A stretch of 64,000 nt of DNA, from contig VWZW01006271.1 in the NCBI GenBank assembly GCA_013397115.1, positions 9,025-73,024 of the forward strand, given 5' to 3'. Position 1 is the stretch's first letter; each line of letters opens with the position of its first letter. This DNA comes from Edolisoma coerulescens. Taxonomy: Eukaryota > Chordata > Aves > Passeriformes > Campephagidae. The notes below the pieces were generated by a model, which worked only from the letters and a program-made list of their open reading frames with translations, searched no databases and was not told where the DNA came from. Positions 30,821-44,941 of this stretch are shown here, piece by piece. Both the position numbers and the translations under genes were made by a program.

Positions 30821-33452
30821 ACCTGCCCAGAGCAGCATCTCTGCTGCTCTCCTGCTCACACCACCCTTGCACCGCGAGCTGCTGGGCTCCTGCACCCCCA
30901 ATCCCGCAGCAGCTCTGCCCTCTCTGAGCATCTCATGCCCTCGTTTTCCCCACATCCTGCCTCCAACATGCCTTTGTCTTCATCTTCTGCATTAGATTAT
31001 GCCCTTTCCAGACTGCTCCTTCCAGACACTAGAAATCTCTCATCCCCAAAGCTCCAACAGAATAGCATCCTAATTGCCTTTGTTAGGGATGGGGCCATGC
31101 CTGTAAAATTGCCACGGCTGCCGCGAGGCCGGGCCGGCACTAACAATAGCTTAAAAGCTCCAGGAGTTCAGCGTGGAGCCCTCCCACACGAAAGCAAACA
31201 CAAAGAGAAGGCAGCACATGTCTGCAAAGGCAGCTGTGTCAGGTGGGTCGGAGCCCGGCTCCCGGGGCTCCCCGGGGGTGGGAAGGGAAGGCACGGCCCC
31301 GGCAGGCGTGAGAGCATCCGGCAGAGCCACGCTGCATCCAGAGGGATGCCGGCCGGGATGCTTCCTGGGATCAGCCAGGGCAGAGCTGCTCCCCAGGGCA
31401 GCGCAGGGCTCCAAGGAGCTGCAGCACCCCTGGGCTGGGCTCTTCACTTGCTAGAAGGGCTTCAATCCAGAGTGCCAAGGCCAACAGCTCCTGCCCAGGC
31501 AGCTGCTCCCTGGAGCCACGGGAAGGTTTGGTTTTAGGCATGACACTAAAGCAGAGTTGGGGTGTCATACATTGCTGCCCCCAAGGTGGTGGTGCTGCCC
31601 AGAGAAGTGTAAGGATGGATGATGGAGTTCAGCTCCTAATATGCTAATTTTGAGGCTCCTCAAGGTGTCAGACACAGCCAGGATGCTGGGGGACACACAC
31701 AGACCCTGGTCAGAAAAGAGGAGAGGGGGAACTGTCAGCTGTTAGCAGAGAATCTCTGCAAAGAAAGATGGGAAAAACATGGACTAGTGCACAAAAATGG
31801 AAATGGTTCTTTAACAAACCATTGGGTAAGGTAACCCAGCTTAGGACCAGTGCCTTGCTTGGCTGAGCCCAAAATCCAGGCACCTCTCACTCCCCAACCG
31901 CACTCTGCAGGTAAAAACCTAAATCTGCTGACAACGAACTGCAGAAACACGGAGATAAAAATGAAAAGGAAACAGGAGTGAGGCTGAGGGAAAACACCAG
32001 GAAAAGGTGTAGACACTGAATGTTTCTCTAAGCTTAGCCCAGAAAAAAAGGCTCTAAAAGCACATGCAAAGCACCTCTGTCTGGGCACGGGAAGGGAATG
32101 GTGATGCCAAGGGAAGACCCCGAGGAGCAGCTGAAGGGAAATCGTGGCAGGGCTCACCTGCAAAGGCAGGGGAAGTGTGTGATGAGAAACGAGAGCAGAA
32201 CAGGCTGGCAAAGCCTTGGCTCAGGAGTGGGCTCCCTCAGGGTTTGTGCTCATGGCAGCATGTGCTAGCACGCTCAGAGGAGTCCCAACAAAGGCCAGGC
32301 AGGCGTGCTCCAGCTGCCCGTGGACCATCGCTCCCTCTCCTCATCCCTCCAGCCAAGGGGGAAAATGTAATCAGAGCAATTTCTATTAGCAAGAATATAA
32401 AGACTTGGAAGCTCTGGGCTGTCTCTTGACAACTAATTAATTACCAGGTAGCATCCCCTTGAAGCTGCCAACACAGCACACACAAGTTCCAGCATGATTT
32501 AGGGAGAGGGATGAACTTTACAATAAACTCTAGAATTTTACTTCATCTCCCGCCACCATCTGAGATCCTGGGGGAACAGGAAAGGGTGGCAAGAGGCAAA
32601 GTCTGAAGCCATCTGGGATCATCATTAACTCATTCACTCGTGGCCTCTGAAACAAAAACGCCGACTTGTGCTGTGAGCAGCAGCTTCCAGCCAGATGAGC
32701 TCCTTGGATTCTCCGTTTCTTAAATGCTCTTCTGCCAGTTTCTGCCATCCCTGGCAGTCTCTTTGCCTGTCCCCCAAGGTTTTGTCCCCCAAGGCAGCCA
32801 GTCCTTGAAACTATTTAGAAGAGGAACTGTATTTCAAGTCACTTTAGGTGAAATGGTCTTCACTAACAGAAATAAAAAGGAATAAGTGATAAAGTATGGC
32901 AAGAAAGGGGGAAAAGGAGGAGAGGGACACAGGGACAGCTGCTGACAGCTTTTATGGGAAAACACAGGAAAATATCACAGTGGCAGAAAGTGCTGTATCT
33001 TATCCCCAGGGACCAAGAGGGCTGGGCTTGAGCCCCTGGACATGGTTGGTGTGGCCATGCAGTGCCATGGCCTGCTGGTCCCTCACCTCTGACCACATCC
33101 CACTCCTCGCTGTCCTCAACAGAGCATCCCTTTCCAGCTGATTAGTTGCTAATTGTTATGGGACTGGTGTATCAGGGCATGGAGCTACACAGAGTGTCCT
33201 CATACAACAGGTACCCCATGCTGGAGGAAAGGAGTGTCCCAGGATCACTCCCAGAAGGAGGACACAAAGGCACAAAGGCTCTTTGGGCTTCAGAGGCTGT
33301 CAGGGAGAGCAGTGGTAGCTGCTGACCCTTGTGATGTGCCAAGCTTTGTCAGGACATCTCATACACAAAAAAAAGATAACAACAAGCTACAGCTGAAGAT
33401 CAGGATGTGTGACCTGTCAGGGAGCTGGGCTTGGGCAGCCAGGATCGGGGAT

Positions 33453-33512
33453 CTCAGAATGGTTTGGGTTGGAAAGGACCTTAAAGATCACCTGGTTCCA
33501 ACCTCCCTGCAA
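33453..33512 (-). mobile_element. CR1 LINE 3'-end fragment (antisense)
   Basis: The plus strand reads TCAGAATGGTTTGGGTTGGA and then AAGGACCTTAAAGATCACC, the reverse complement of the typical 3' terminus of chicken-type CR1 retrotransposons. Only about 60 bases remain, so it is a strongly 5'-truncated copy inserted on the minus strand. Confidence 0.85.
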
Positions 33513-36500
33513 TTAAACACTCCCACGATTCGGTGTCAGCCCCGTGGCAGCACTGTGAGGTCTGAACTAGGAAACAACACGTGAAATATGAGGACATTTA
33601 GGGACAGTCATCCCAACACACCATTTCTCAGGCTCTACAGCCACAGGGAGATGGGAGAGGCTGTTCAGCGTGGCACAAATGGCCTGAACTACCCAGTTTT
33701 GTCGGCACCCAGGGTGGTATAAAATTGACCAGCAGCAGCACCTTGATCAGCACAGGGGCACAGTGCTATGCTTGAGGACTGACTCGAGGAGACATTTGAC
33801 ATGTCACAACTCTCCCACAGCAGGCAGACAACCCAGGCAGCTTTTGGGAGCAGAAGCCCCCATCTCCCTGCTCCAGGCCACAGCTCTACTGGTGGCCATG
33901 GATTTCTCCCTTAGACACCAGCACAGCCACAGGTCATCTTGCTCAGGTGCAAATGTTCTGGGCTAAGCCAAAACATTTCTTTTCTTTTTTTTTAAGATTT
34001 ACTTGATGTAAGTCCAAAAACTGAGATGACATCAAAGAGCCCATTGAGCAGATCCCCTCCAGAAACACACGGGGACTTTACCTCGTTAGTACAAACACGG
34101 TTCCCCTGCAGACTTCCTGGGAACAGCTGAAGCAGCTCTGCACTTCAAAAACCAGCCTGCACATCACAGGGCTGGGGAGGAGCTCAGTTCTGGCTCAGGA
34201 TTGTTGTCAACCCTTTCAAAGCCCACGCAGGATCACAAACAAAAATTGTCACAGCCCTGGGGGGAACAACTTTCCCTTTGTCCCCAGGAGATGGGCTGGA
34301 GAGGCAATGGCAGGGCAGGAGCTGTCACAAGGAGCAGTCGGGGAGGGCGTGAAGTCTGATGTGAAGGAGGGAAAGAGAAGACTTAGAGGATGGATTTACC
34401 CCTGCTGGGACTGGTCAGTGATTGTTTCCCATGAGCTAACAAGAGGACTGAATGTCCCTTCAGGATTTCAAACCCGTGCCAAGAGTCCATCTTTCTCTGA
34501 GGGATGGCAACTGCCAGCAGTTCTGTCCCTGCTGCAGTCCCCAGCTCGGATCTGCCGCTGGCTGGGGTCTGAGGTCACTTCCAGAGGGACACAGGAGACC
34601 TGCAGGAGCCCAGGCTAAGCCGTGGCACGGAGTGACAATCAGGAGATATGCTGCTTCCTGGAAGAGTTGGAACTGATGTGCAAATAATGGCAGAAAAATG
34701 TGGGGCAAGGGAGGGTTAGAGAGAGATTAGTCTGGGGCACACTCTGGGAGATACACAATGTTAAGTATGAGGGCAAAGGAAATGAAAACTGGAAACTCAA
34801 ACATAGTCAAGAATCCAATCCCAGCCTGGGCAGGAAGTTTACACTCTGCTTCTAAATATACATGTTTTTAAATCAACAAGCTTTCTTGTTCCTCAGCTCT
34901 ACTGTACATCCACACAGAGAACGAACCGGATGGAGGCACTGCCAAGCTCTCCTGGCCAGGTGTTCTGTCCACGAGGGACAGGGACAGGTGACAGGCATCC
35001 CTGCCATGCCCCAGCAGGGAAGCAAAGGCTTCCCCCCTCCTGAAGATGCTCTGGGAGAGCAGAATTCCCAGCTCCAAGCTCGTTGCTGGGCACAAAGCAC
35101 CCAATCCCTCAGGCAGACTCTCCTGTGCTCTCCAAGTGACCATGAGGAGAGGGAACAGCATCCTGTGAGCAGGGCTCAGCTGTGGTGCCTCTTTCCTCCC
35201 TTCTCTCTGGCCACTGCATTCATGCTCAGCAGTCTGGATAGTCACATATTTTTTTTAATTTGATATAATTATCTCCTAGAAATTACTATACACAGCCTCT
35301 TGGGATCTAAAGCAATTAAGTGAAGATAAATTTCTTTCATGGAGCAAGCTGTCAAAGGATGAAGCAATTTCATTCCCCATTTGAAGTGGAAGCTTTGGGT
35401 CATGCATGGTTTATTTGAAACAATGCCATCACCTAAAGCTGCTGATCTTATCTGTCTCTCTCTGTCTCTCCATTTCAAACTGCTGAAGATGTGCAGCGTG
35501 GCACTGCCTGAAGTGATGACATCTGGCACCAGGCCAGCTACAGAAACAAGCTGCTCCTCCCCGAGCCTGAGTGCAAGAGGCCAAACATTCCTATTAAAAA
35601 GGGGGAAACCGAGGTGAAATCTGGGAAGAGCTGAAAAGCGGGAATCCTGCCCAAGGGAACGGGAGATCCACAAGCACCAGGAGGAGCGAGGTGCCAGCAG
35701 GAAGGGGTGGCACTGCCCAGGACAGGATGGGGCATCTCGGAGGGGTAACAGGCTGCCAGGCTGCCTCTTCCTCACCAGGCTGCCCTGAAGCCACGTAAAC
35801 CAGGCTTCCAGGATTTCATCACGAGGAGGAACAGCCCCTGCCCTTCAGTCTGTATGAGGAGAGACATGGCAGGGTGGAGATTATATCCCATTAGCACATG
35901 CATGCTAAATCTCTCAGAATTTCCAGCTAATTCGCTCCTCTCCTCACACTTCACTATGCCAAGATGTTTCATTTTAGACCAAAAAAGCAACATAAAAAAT
36001 AAACTCATTTAAATAAATCATTCTCCAAAGTGGTGGATTTTATCCTGGGGAGGGGAGGATGCTGTGGAGCAAAGCGGGGCCGTGGTGAGGGCTCTGCTAC
36101 CTCCACAGGTTCAGCACTGGAGGTGCTCCCAGAGATTCCAGGAAGAAAGGCATGTTTAACAGGTATTCCATACTTCCCAAATGAGGATAACTGGAGGATC
36201 TCTCCTTTCCCACATCAGGACAGTCACCAACTCGAGTCACAGGGAAATTGGTGAGGACGCTCATGTCTAAATGGAAGTTGTAGTTATGAGTGTGAAAACA
36301 GAGCTGAGCAAATTCAGCTCCCATGGCCTGGCCTGACGAGAGCATTTCATCCACGAGGCTTCTGCAAAGCTCAGATCACTGCTGATTAAATCTTTGCTCA
36401 TTAGAACTAAAAAAAGTTACTGGTACTAGAGGGAGCTAATAATAAAAACTGGCAATGGGTGCAAGTTCGAGAAGCATCTGGGTGACTTAAGAGTGTAAAA

Positions 36501-36889
36501 AATGATCTTCAGAAGTGACCTCAGCACCAGACATGTGGCACAGCTGGGAGGTCACCGCAGCAGCTCCAGAAATGCACAGCAACATCCCTGACACACCCTG
36601 GGGTGCTGCTCCAAGGCCACTTTTCCATGGGCATCACGCACAGAACAGGTATCAGGTGAAGTGAAACAGCTCTGGAAGGATGTAGCAAACTCCACCTTTT
36701 TCTGTGCATAGACATAAATCTCCTTCCTTCCCTAATAATGGCTGCTGTAATAAACATCACATCGTTTATGCTTCAGATAAATACGGAACCAGAATGTAAA
36801 TCTGTTCTGCTGTTCACAGACCAGGCAGGCAGTAACTCCTCAGAAAACACATTTGTCTTCCTCCTGAGAGCTTGTGTTTATGTGTGCAT

Positions 36890-37195
36890 CCACCTATTCC
36901 AAGTACAATGAAGTTTTGGGAAAGTTTAAAAAAAAATAAATCAACGAAATGACTACAAGTAAGAACTACAGTTGTCACTATTCATAATATATAAACATCT
37001 AGACAAATATTTGTTACACATGGTGGAGAAAATGCTTTATGTAAAATGCTGGTATGTAAAACGTTAAGGCAAATTTTGTTAATTTAAATAAATTACGGGC
37101 TTTACCTTATGTTTAAGGAAATATATGCAAATATGTTACGGGGGAAAATGCGATTAAATTATCTGATGGATTAAATATCCAGCATTTTTCATGTC
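36890..37195. promoter_or_regulatory. AT-rich candidate conserved noncoding element with octamer motif
   Basis: About 300 bases much richer in A/T than the surrounding intron but not a simple repeat. It includes ATATGCAAAT (an octamer-like POU site), GATTAAATTATC and TGGATTAAATATCC (homeodomain-like), and a repeated ATGCT-TATGTAAAA motif at 37030-37065. Conservation cannot be tested here. Confidence 0.35.
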
Positions 37196-40100
37196 CCACC
37201 ACAGACACAGCCAGGCCAGCAGCAGTAAAGCTGCTCATGGGGGGTCTGTGTTTGGGAAGAATTTTAAGGCTTCCCAATGAACCTTCCCTCAGTACCCCCT
37301 CGTCTTCCTAAGGGACACGGGTGGCCTGGGGCTGAGGCACTGGCCTGAAATTCTGGGTATCAGGGGTTTGTTCTCATCCTGAAGCCAAGGCTTCCTGTGG
37401 GACCAGCTCGGTCCCTCAGCCCCGTGTACCTCTGTTGCCAATCCCTAACAAGGAAATTGCTTTTCCTTCTGTCACAACGTGTTGTGGAGATACGTTCATT
37501 AATGCCTGGGAAGTGCTTTGACTTCAATGACTTTGAGAAAAAAAAAAAAAACAACCCAATAAATAAAATCATGGTGGTGTCTTCTTCTCTCTTGGGTTTG
37601 GGATGTGACAGCAGGAGGGCACTGAGGGTGACAGCTCTGTCCTGCCATGGGAGCTGGGCTCTCCATCCTCACCCAGCCCCAGCCCAGAGCTGGCAAACGG
37701 ATTTGGCATCCACAAAAAACAACACAAGCTCCAGCTGGGAGCAGAAACGTGGGGAGCAGACTCCAAGCTCAATGACAGAGGTCACCTTCCGTCTCCCGTA
37801 GAGACAGAGTAGATCCCCATCTGTTATTTGGGCTGACCACTCCCTGCATTCCAGCCCGTCCACTTTTTTGGCAGGCTTTGCAGGACGTGGATCTTTCTTA
37901 TTCAGGATAACAATGAGAAGTTATTAATTGGGTCTTTTTTCGGGTTTCCTGAGGTCCTTCCCATAGCTGTGTTGGTGGATACCACAGCCGTCCTCGCCTT
38001 CAGATGGGATTTAAGCATTGGGCAAAGACAAAAGAGCGCCATGAAAGAGGGTCCCTCCAAAGCTGAGCCACGAGCAGAGACAAAGAGTCAGGTCAAGGAC
38101 TGAGTTTAGTACCAGAAAGAAGAGTCTGAGCAGTGGCAGCGTATCCAGGTGGCAAAGCCTGAGGCAAAGATGCAACCCCGAGTCCCAGAGACCCCTCATG
38201 TGATCCAAAGCACCACATTAACACCTGAGCAGCACAAAGACTGTCTCAGGCCACGCTTCATGCCCAGGGCCAGCTCAGCCAGCCAGAGCAGCCTTTCCAT
38301 TTCCTCAGAGTTTCTCTGGGTAGCAATAAGAGATGGCTCATTGGGAGGGGATCCAGCATTAATGGTGTTTTAATGAGGCCTTTCAATACACTTATAGACT
38401 AATCTGCAAATTCCATGAGGTCTGGGCTCTAATATGTCATTCCAAGCACACTAAAGCCATGGCAGTACCTCTTCACAGCCAGAGCTGTGCACTCCCTGGG
38501 CCCGATGTCCTGCCAAGAGGTGGCAGGTTTTGTGCCGTTTGGGTGCTGGGGCAGCAGAAACAAGGCCATTTCCCACTGGAAAATCCCAAGGGAAGTGAAG
38601 GGTGCACGCAGTGTGCTCCACAGAGGTGCTGCACATGGTCTGACTCTCCTTTCCTAGGTCACTCCACTATTCCCAACTCCGGGAACACACGGTCAGCGAG
38701 TTTCTTCAACGGGACATCTCCCGTTTCCCAAGAATCTGTGCCGAACCTCTGGAAGCAGCTTCTAGGACAAAAGGACTGAACACAAGGAAGTTTCCCATAT
38801 CATTACACAAACCTGGCCTGACCATGACAGGGGTGAGGACCTTGGACAACGAGCGTCATCTGATCCGCACGGAAAGATCCAACCCCAGGCATGGAACAAG
38901 GCTGATTTATCCTGTCAGCCTCTGCCTCGAGCTGAAGATCCCATCTCACTTCCAGAAAACACTTAAAAAGAGCCTTTAGCTGACACCAGAGCCAAGCTGT
39001 GCAGGGCTGGCTGAGGACCTGACACGTGCTGGGGCACGTGCACGGCTCACACCCTGATTCACGTGGAGCTGACGCCGTGGTTGAAGCGCCCTGTCCAAGA
39101 TGAGCCCGGAGGAGAGGCAGAGGTGCATCCAAGGCTGGGGAGGAAGGCATGGAAACATCACAAGCCACTTGAGGGAACTCCCCACGCACCGTGGTAGCGC
39201 TCCTTCCCTCCACGTGCCAGGAAAGAGGCATTTCAGGGACAGGGAAGGTTCTTTCCACCAGCTGCTGGTTCTTCCCTCCCTGCTTCTCCCTGCAGGAGAT
39301 GGGGCTGCCTGGAAGGCAGCACCTTGTACTTCCCTGCAAGCCGTGCCCAGACCACAAAGCCACTCTGCCTCTCACTGACAGGGGGGGTTAAGAGAACACG
39401 TGTAACTGGATCTTAACACGTTGGCAGGTGGTTCCTCACCTCGCAGTGCGACTGCAGTTCCCACACACAGCTCTCAGCCCTGGGACCATGCAAAGCAGCA
39501 GGACCCCAGCTCTGCAGGGCAGGGGCTGCTGTTAGATCTGCTCCTCCTCGCCATCCTGCCTGCCCAGGGCTAGGGGAGGACCTGTTCACGCTTGGCTGTG
39601 GCAAAGGGGCTGCAGGGCTGTGAGCTCCTGCTGCCCCCAGCGCCGTTTCGCAGCCCGATGCCACGGCCGCGCGTCAGCAGCCCCGAGCGCTCGGCACGGC
39701 CGGGGAGAGAGGACGTGGAAAGCTCCTATGCCCCAGAGACTGCGGTGCACAGGATACGGCCTGGATTAAAATCTGGTCAGCAGAGGTCTTAAAATGTCAG
39801 CGTAAACAGGAGGGCAGTGCTGGCGGGGCTGCAGGGAAGCTTGCTCGGGCTTATGCTGCTTAACAATAGGTTCAGTGACCTGGACAAAGAAAACCTCTCC
39901 TGATAAAGGCAGCAGATTAGACACCATCTCAAACCCTCCCAAGCTTTCAAGAGAGCAGCTCAGTAACAGGCAAAAACTTGGAATTGCTCAGTCACCTACT
40001 CAGGAACAAACCCCGTGCTATTTAACACAGTTAAATGTCAAGTTGTGTCTGCAGGAAGGAGCAAAGGCTGCAGGACACTGGGAGTGTCCAGTGGGTACAG

Positions 40101-41147
40101 AGGAGAGTGGGAGAGCACAGTGTCACCTCCTCCTGAGGAGCAACACAGTCAGCCACAGCTCAGACACACCAGGAGAGCAGCTCAGGGGATCCGAACCATG
40201 CCTGAGACTGTCCCGCCTCTCACTCCATCTATCCAGCTTATGAAAAAAGGATGGGAAATGGGGGGGCTCGGGACACATTCACATATCAGAGTTAGAGCAG
40301 CAACCCACAACTGCTCAACCTACAGCAAAATTTAATGATTAGAAACTGAAACAAAGCAAATTTAGCCAGGAAATAATGCATGTTTTTAACAGCAACTGAA
40401 ACTGGGTCTGGCGACAATTTGCTGAGGATCCTGAAGGGCTCTCAGCCTTCCAGAATCGAGGGTTTGTGCTTTCTACAAGACCTGCTGTTGGAAATTTCCC
40501 TGTGGTTTCATGAGGGAGAAAAAACCAGTGGAGATGGCCACAGCTTCCCCAGCTTGCCAGCATCCGGGGCTCTCCTGGGCTGGATTCCCCGTTCCCAGAA
40601 CTGACGCACAGCACCGTGGGCTCCTCTTTGAAGAGAGGGTTTCTGACCTGCACATTCCTCCCAGAAGCTCCCCGATGTTCAAAGCACCTTGCTGACAGAC
40701 AGGCAGGTGTGCCTGTGACAGTGACCACCTCCCCAAACCCACTGTGGGGGTGGAAGAAGGGGGAGCAGCCCCCCAAACACAGCCCTGGGCAAGGCACGGG
40801 GGAGGGCTCCCAGCTGTGACATTTCCTTTCACCTATACCTGTACAGCTGTTTCCTACAGGGCTGCAGCCTCGAGTGAGATGTGTGAGGCTTCTGTAGGTG
40901 CTTGGGAACAAGATGGAACAGAAACGCTTCACACCTGGCCCCAAAATTACAGCACGCTGGCAGGTGGCCAACGTAAACTGGCAGAGTACCAGTTGCAATG
41001 GACATCAATTAAGCAGCCTGTCATCCTCAGACTGCAGGCTTTGCTTTTTGCGATCTGCATCGCTCCTTAAGCCTTCAGCAGCACCAGCACTGGAGTTTTC
41101 CAGATGGGATCATTTCCCGCAGATTCCACTCGCTAGATTTATTGCAG

Positions 41148-41199
41148 GTTTTTTGTTTTTTTGTTTTTTTTTTTCTTTTTAACCCACCCCCCCCCTTCA
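41148..41199 (+). repeat. T-rich then C-homopolymer low-complexity tract
   Basis: Runs of T separated by single G or C residues, then a stretch of nine or ten C residues near 41187-41196. Simple low-complexity DNA prone to length error. Confidence 0.85.
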
Positions 41200-44100
41200 A
41201 GAGGCTGAACTGTTATTCCACATTGCAGATTTCTCCAGGGCTGGATTCAGCGTCCTCGTGCTGTGCTAGCGCTTGTTTGCCATCGGTTCCCTTCACCCTC
41301 AGCTGCAGAAACTCAGTTTTAAGAGTATCCTCAGAACTCTCTTAGTTTAAAAGGTGATTAAAAACTGAGGCCAAATGACAACTGAACAGGATTCCTCTTT
41401 GGAAGATGCCCTGCACAGCCCTAGGAGATGTTGCAGCAGTCACTGGACAGGACTTGAGCCCATTGCTACAATGCTGCATTAAAACAGCACAACCAGTGTT
41501 GCCTCCTCTGCCACCCAGACCTGGGGACATGGACTGAGCCTGGCACTTCCCACTGTGCTAAAGGCACCTGGCAAAGGCAGAGAGAGGCTCCCGTGGTGCC
41601 CACACAGCCCCTGGCACTCGCGGTTCAAGGTGATGCCAAGGACAGCTGAGGAGTTCAAAGCAGGTGATGTTCTCCACGCTACCTTCGTGGTGGCACAAAA
41701 CCCAGCCTCTCCTCCTCACCCCATGACATCACCTTCCAGCATGGCCCATAATTTAGTTTAATGGCCTTGTACAATCCAAAGGCACCACATGAAAGGGAAG
41801 GTCGAGGCTGGGATGGAGTTCAGATACTGGTCAGAAAATGTAAACATCTCTTACTCTGCCGCCTCGGGGCTGCCAGCTCCTGCCAAGTCCCCGCTCCGAG
41901 CAGGGCTGCCTGTGGCAGGGATCTTTCACGGCTTGTTTGGAAACCCAGGCAGGCAGGAATGGAAGGAGTTTTTTCAAGGATGACTCCTCCTTGGACTCTC
42001 CTGCTTGGGGCTCCGATCTCTGCTCACAGTTTCCCTTTTCCTCTCTGGACCAAGCTCCAAGCTGGAAGCTCTCGCTCTCATGGGCTGAGAGCATTTGCCT
42101 GCCAGCTGGAGGGAGATGCTCCAAGGCTATGGAATGGGAATATGGAAAGGATGCTGAGAAAACAGTTACATTTGCTCACTGGGGTTTTCTCTCTGCTTAC
42201 AAAGAGTTTGTGCTCTCAGAGCCTCGGTCTTGCTACCTTTTCTCCGATGCCTTGCGAAAAGTCCTCCCAAAATCACTGTAGAGTGGCCACTCCAAGGTGG
42301 ATTTAATCCCTGGCATTCCAGGAGTCATTAGGTCTCGGAAAGGACAAAAATCCTGGTGTTTAGAGGCATGACAGAGCCCCGTCACTCCAACAGCTACTCC
42401 TCCTGGGCTTTTAAACCTGGGGCTCCCTTTCCAACAAGCATCAGACATGACTACACGCTGCCAAGAGATCTCTGAGAGTCTTAGGAAGACTGAAATACCA
42501 TAAATAAGTGAAGTGAATAACAAGACAGGACTAATTTTAGCCCAAGTCTAAATAATAATTAGCTCCTAAACAGCTAATCCAAAGGCTACTGCCAATCTAG
42601 AGCATGTTGGGGCAACTAGAGAGAGGGGCAGCTAGATCTGAACTATCCACCTGGGCTGGACAGTGCAGAGGAAGGAGATTTGGGATTTCTAAGGAGAATA
42701 AAGCTTGGGGTTTAGGCTATCTGCACTGACAGGTGAGTGAAACAAGGAACAGCACCAAGTGTGGGAAGCTCACTGGCCACCCCGGAGCTGGAGGAGCCCC
42801 TCAATACCCAGCTCGTAGGTCTGGCTGTAAAATACTGCTAATTAATTTTCAGAGCCTTGCATTTTAGGGCTTTTCATTTGCCTGGTGAGGTGAGACAGGG
42901 TTGAGACCAGTTGAGTGGTGAGTATCTGAGACAGTCCACTCCACATATGAGCGTGCACATGAGGGAAAGGGGAAAAACTGCCTTTCTGTTTGAGAGGAGG
43001 GAACCACAGTGACTGGCCCTATAAGCACATGTATTAATCATGCACCGTCTGGTTTTAATCCACACACTGCTGATCCTGCGTCTCACTGTATTGTTATCAG
43101 GGGAAGGAGTATTTCTCCTCAATCTTATTCACCAGCCAAAAGCCTGAAAATGCAAAAAACACATTTGTGAAGTGCCTTCCCAAGGACCCTGGGCCCCGGA
43201 CCTGGTGAGCTGGGGCTGCTGCCTTTTTATTGGCGTTTAAAAACCTTTTATTAACGTGTGTCAGGGCTGGGGGAGGAGAGACAGGCTCAGGTTTCAGGAC
43301 CCCCCATGCAGAGAGGTTTATTGTGGGAAGGGACATTAACACTTTCTCCTCCACATCTGCCCACGGCTGGGGCATGTGGTGGAGGGCGTGCTGCAGGCAC
43401 AGGCCTGGGGGATGCACACGCTGAGCCCACAAAGAGCTTGCAGGGATGTGGGCAATCCATGCCTGCAGAGAGGAGAACCTCCCTGCCCTGCTCCACACAT
43501 CAGGGCTATCTGCAGCCCTCATCCAGCTTTGCCACGAAGCTCCATGGGGTCACTGCAGAGCAGGATGCTCCCGAGACAACAGCATCCAGCGAGAGCTGAG
43601 GAATCCGGGCCGTGCCCCAGATTCCCAGGGCTGCACCCACGCACCCTCACCAGGACTCTCTTTAACCTCAACACGACCCAAGTGGTTTCCATTACCAGCT
43701 CCCCACAGCAGCACCGTGACTCTACAGTTGCCACCTTTCTCTTTCCCCACCTTAACTCAGCCATGCTGCTGCTCCCTGCTCTTGCCTCGGGTCCAAGGCT
43801 GGGTGAGGGAGGTCCTGGCAGTGTCTCCCTGGGCTGCAGAGGCTGCAGACACAGCTGACAGCTCAGGCACCAGGCTGCATAGTTTGCTGCTGACTGGTAT
43901 GGTCGGTGGTGTTCCATCACACAAGCTGCAGTGGAGATGTGCCCAACACACACACCCAGGAAAACAACACCGAGTTCTGCTCACCCCGGAGCCAGCTTTT
44001 GTTGGTTACAGCTCCAATGACAGTGCAAGAGACGATGGGAAGCTCTAAGTGTCCCACTGGCTCCAGCAGGAATTCGAACGCGCGGCTTCATGGCAGCGAA

Positions 44101-44821
44101 CGGAGTCAGAACGTTTTCACTCAAAATAAGAGCCAGGCCAAATGCTCAAAAACTTACTGAGAAACTCTGGCTGAATTCTGCACTCCATCTGCTAAATGGG
44201 ACGTGGAGAACAAAAAGGAGTGGGAAGCACAGTGTTTGTCCTATACAGCTTACAAAACAACCACCCTCTTGGTAGAGCCAAGAACCCAACACCATTTTAA
44301 GCCCAATTCCCTCCAGTTCTGCCTTTCAACAGATTCTTTTCCTCTGAAATGTTACAAATTAATTAAGAAGCTAGGAGGTAAAAGAGTAGGGTAAGGATTT
44401 GGAGCATCAGCAAGCAAGGTGAGATACCCTTGTGGTAAAAGCCAACTGTATCTTCCTTGCCATGCAAATGGTAGAAAAGGGACCCAGAGTCACTCTGGCA
44501 CACCAGAACCCTCCTGCCAGCCCACAAGACACTCACATTGTGCCATATAAAGAGCAGTACATTCTCATTGCCTCTCCAGCAAAGAATTTGGGCTGAAAAC
44601 TGGGCCAAGACTGAGAACACAACAGAAAGAAATTGGGTGCAAAAAATAACTCCTGCTAAAAAGCAACAAAAAACCAGTATGGGAAAAAATCAGTGCCAGA
44701 GAGAGCTGCTCGGCTGCCATCGCCCGCTGGAGGCTCAGGGACACGGATCCCAACATGCCACCATGCTCAGCACAGACATGCACCCTTCCACTGCCAACAG
44801 CCCAGAGATGCATCTCCCAGG

Positions 44822-44941
44822 CTCAGAATGGTTTGGGTTGGAAGGGATCTCAAAGACCATCCAGTTCCAACCCCCTGCCATGGACAGGGACACCTTCTAC
44901 TAGACCAGGTTGCTCCAAGCCCTGTCCAACCTGGCCTGGAA
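44822..44941 (-). mobile_element. CR1 LINE 3'-end fragment (antisense), about 120 bp
   Basis: The plus strand has CAGAATGGTTTGGGTTGGAA, then GACCATCCAGTTCCAACCCC, CATGGACAGGGACACCTTCT and ACTAGACCAGGTTGCTCCAA, all diagnostic of the reverse complement of a CR1 3' end. Truncated at about 44941. It is better preserved and longer than the 33453-33512 copy. Confidence 0.92.

Larger units (their letters stand above)
25472..36889 (-). other. SMG6: SMG6 28.4-kb intron, segment 2
   Basis: Mostly unique sequence. It holds three RUNX-type motifs at 27008-27060, a poly(A)-N-poly(T) junction at 30067-30095, a candidate conserved block at 30130-30330, a pyrimidine-rich tract at 30749-30820, an AT-rich block with TAATTAATTA at 32360-32460, a CR1 3' fragment at 33453-33512, and AT-rich candidate elements at 35230-35500 and 35880-36020. 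A long plus-strand open frame (25472-26413) has no recognisable protein features and is not annotated as a gene. Confidence 0.85.

Noticed and set aside
30674..31537. 287-residue plus-strand open frame
   Set aside because: Its Pro/Ser/Phe-rich start is a direct translation of the pyrimidine-rich tract at 30749-30820. No protein family is recognised.
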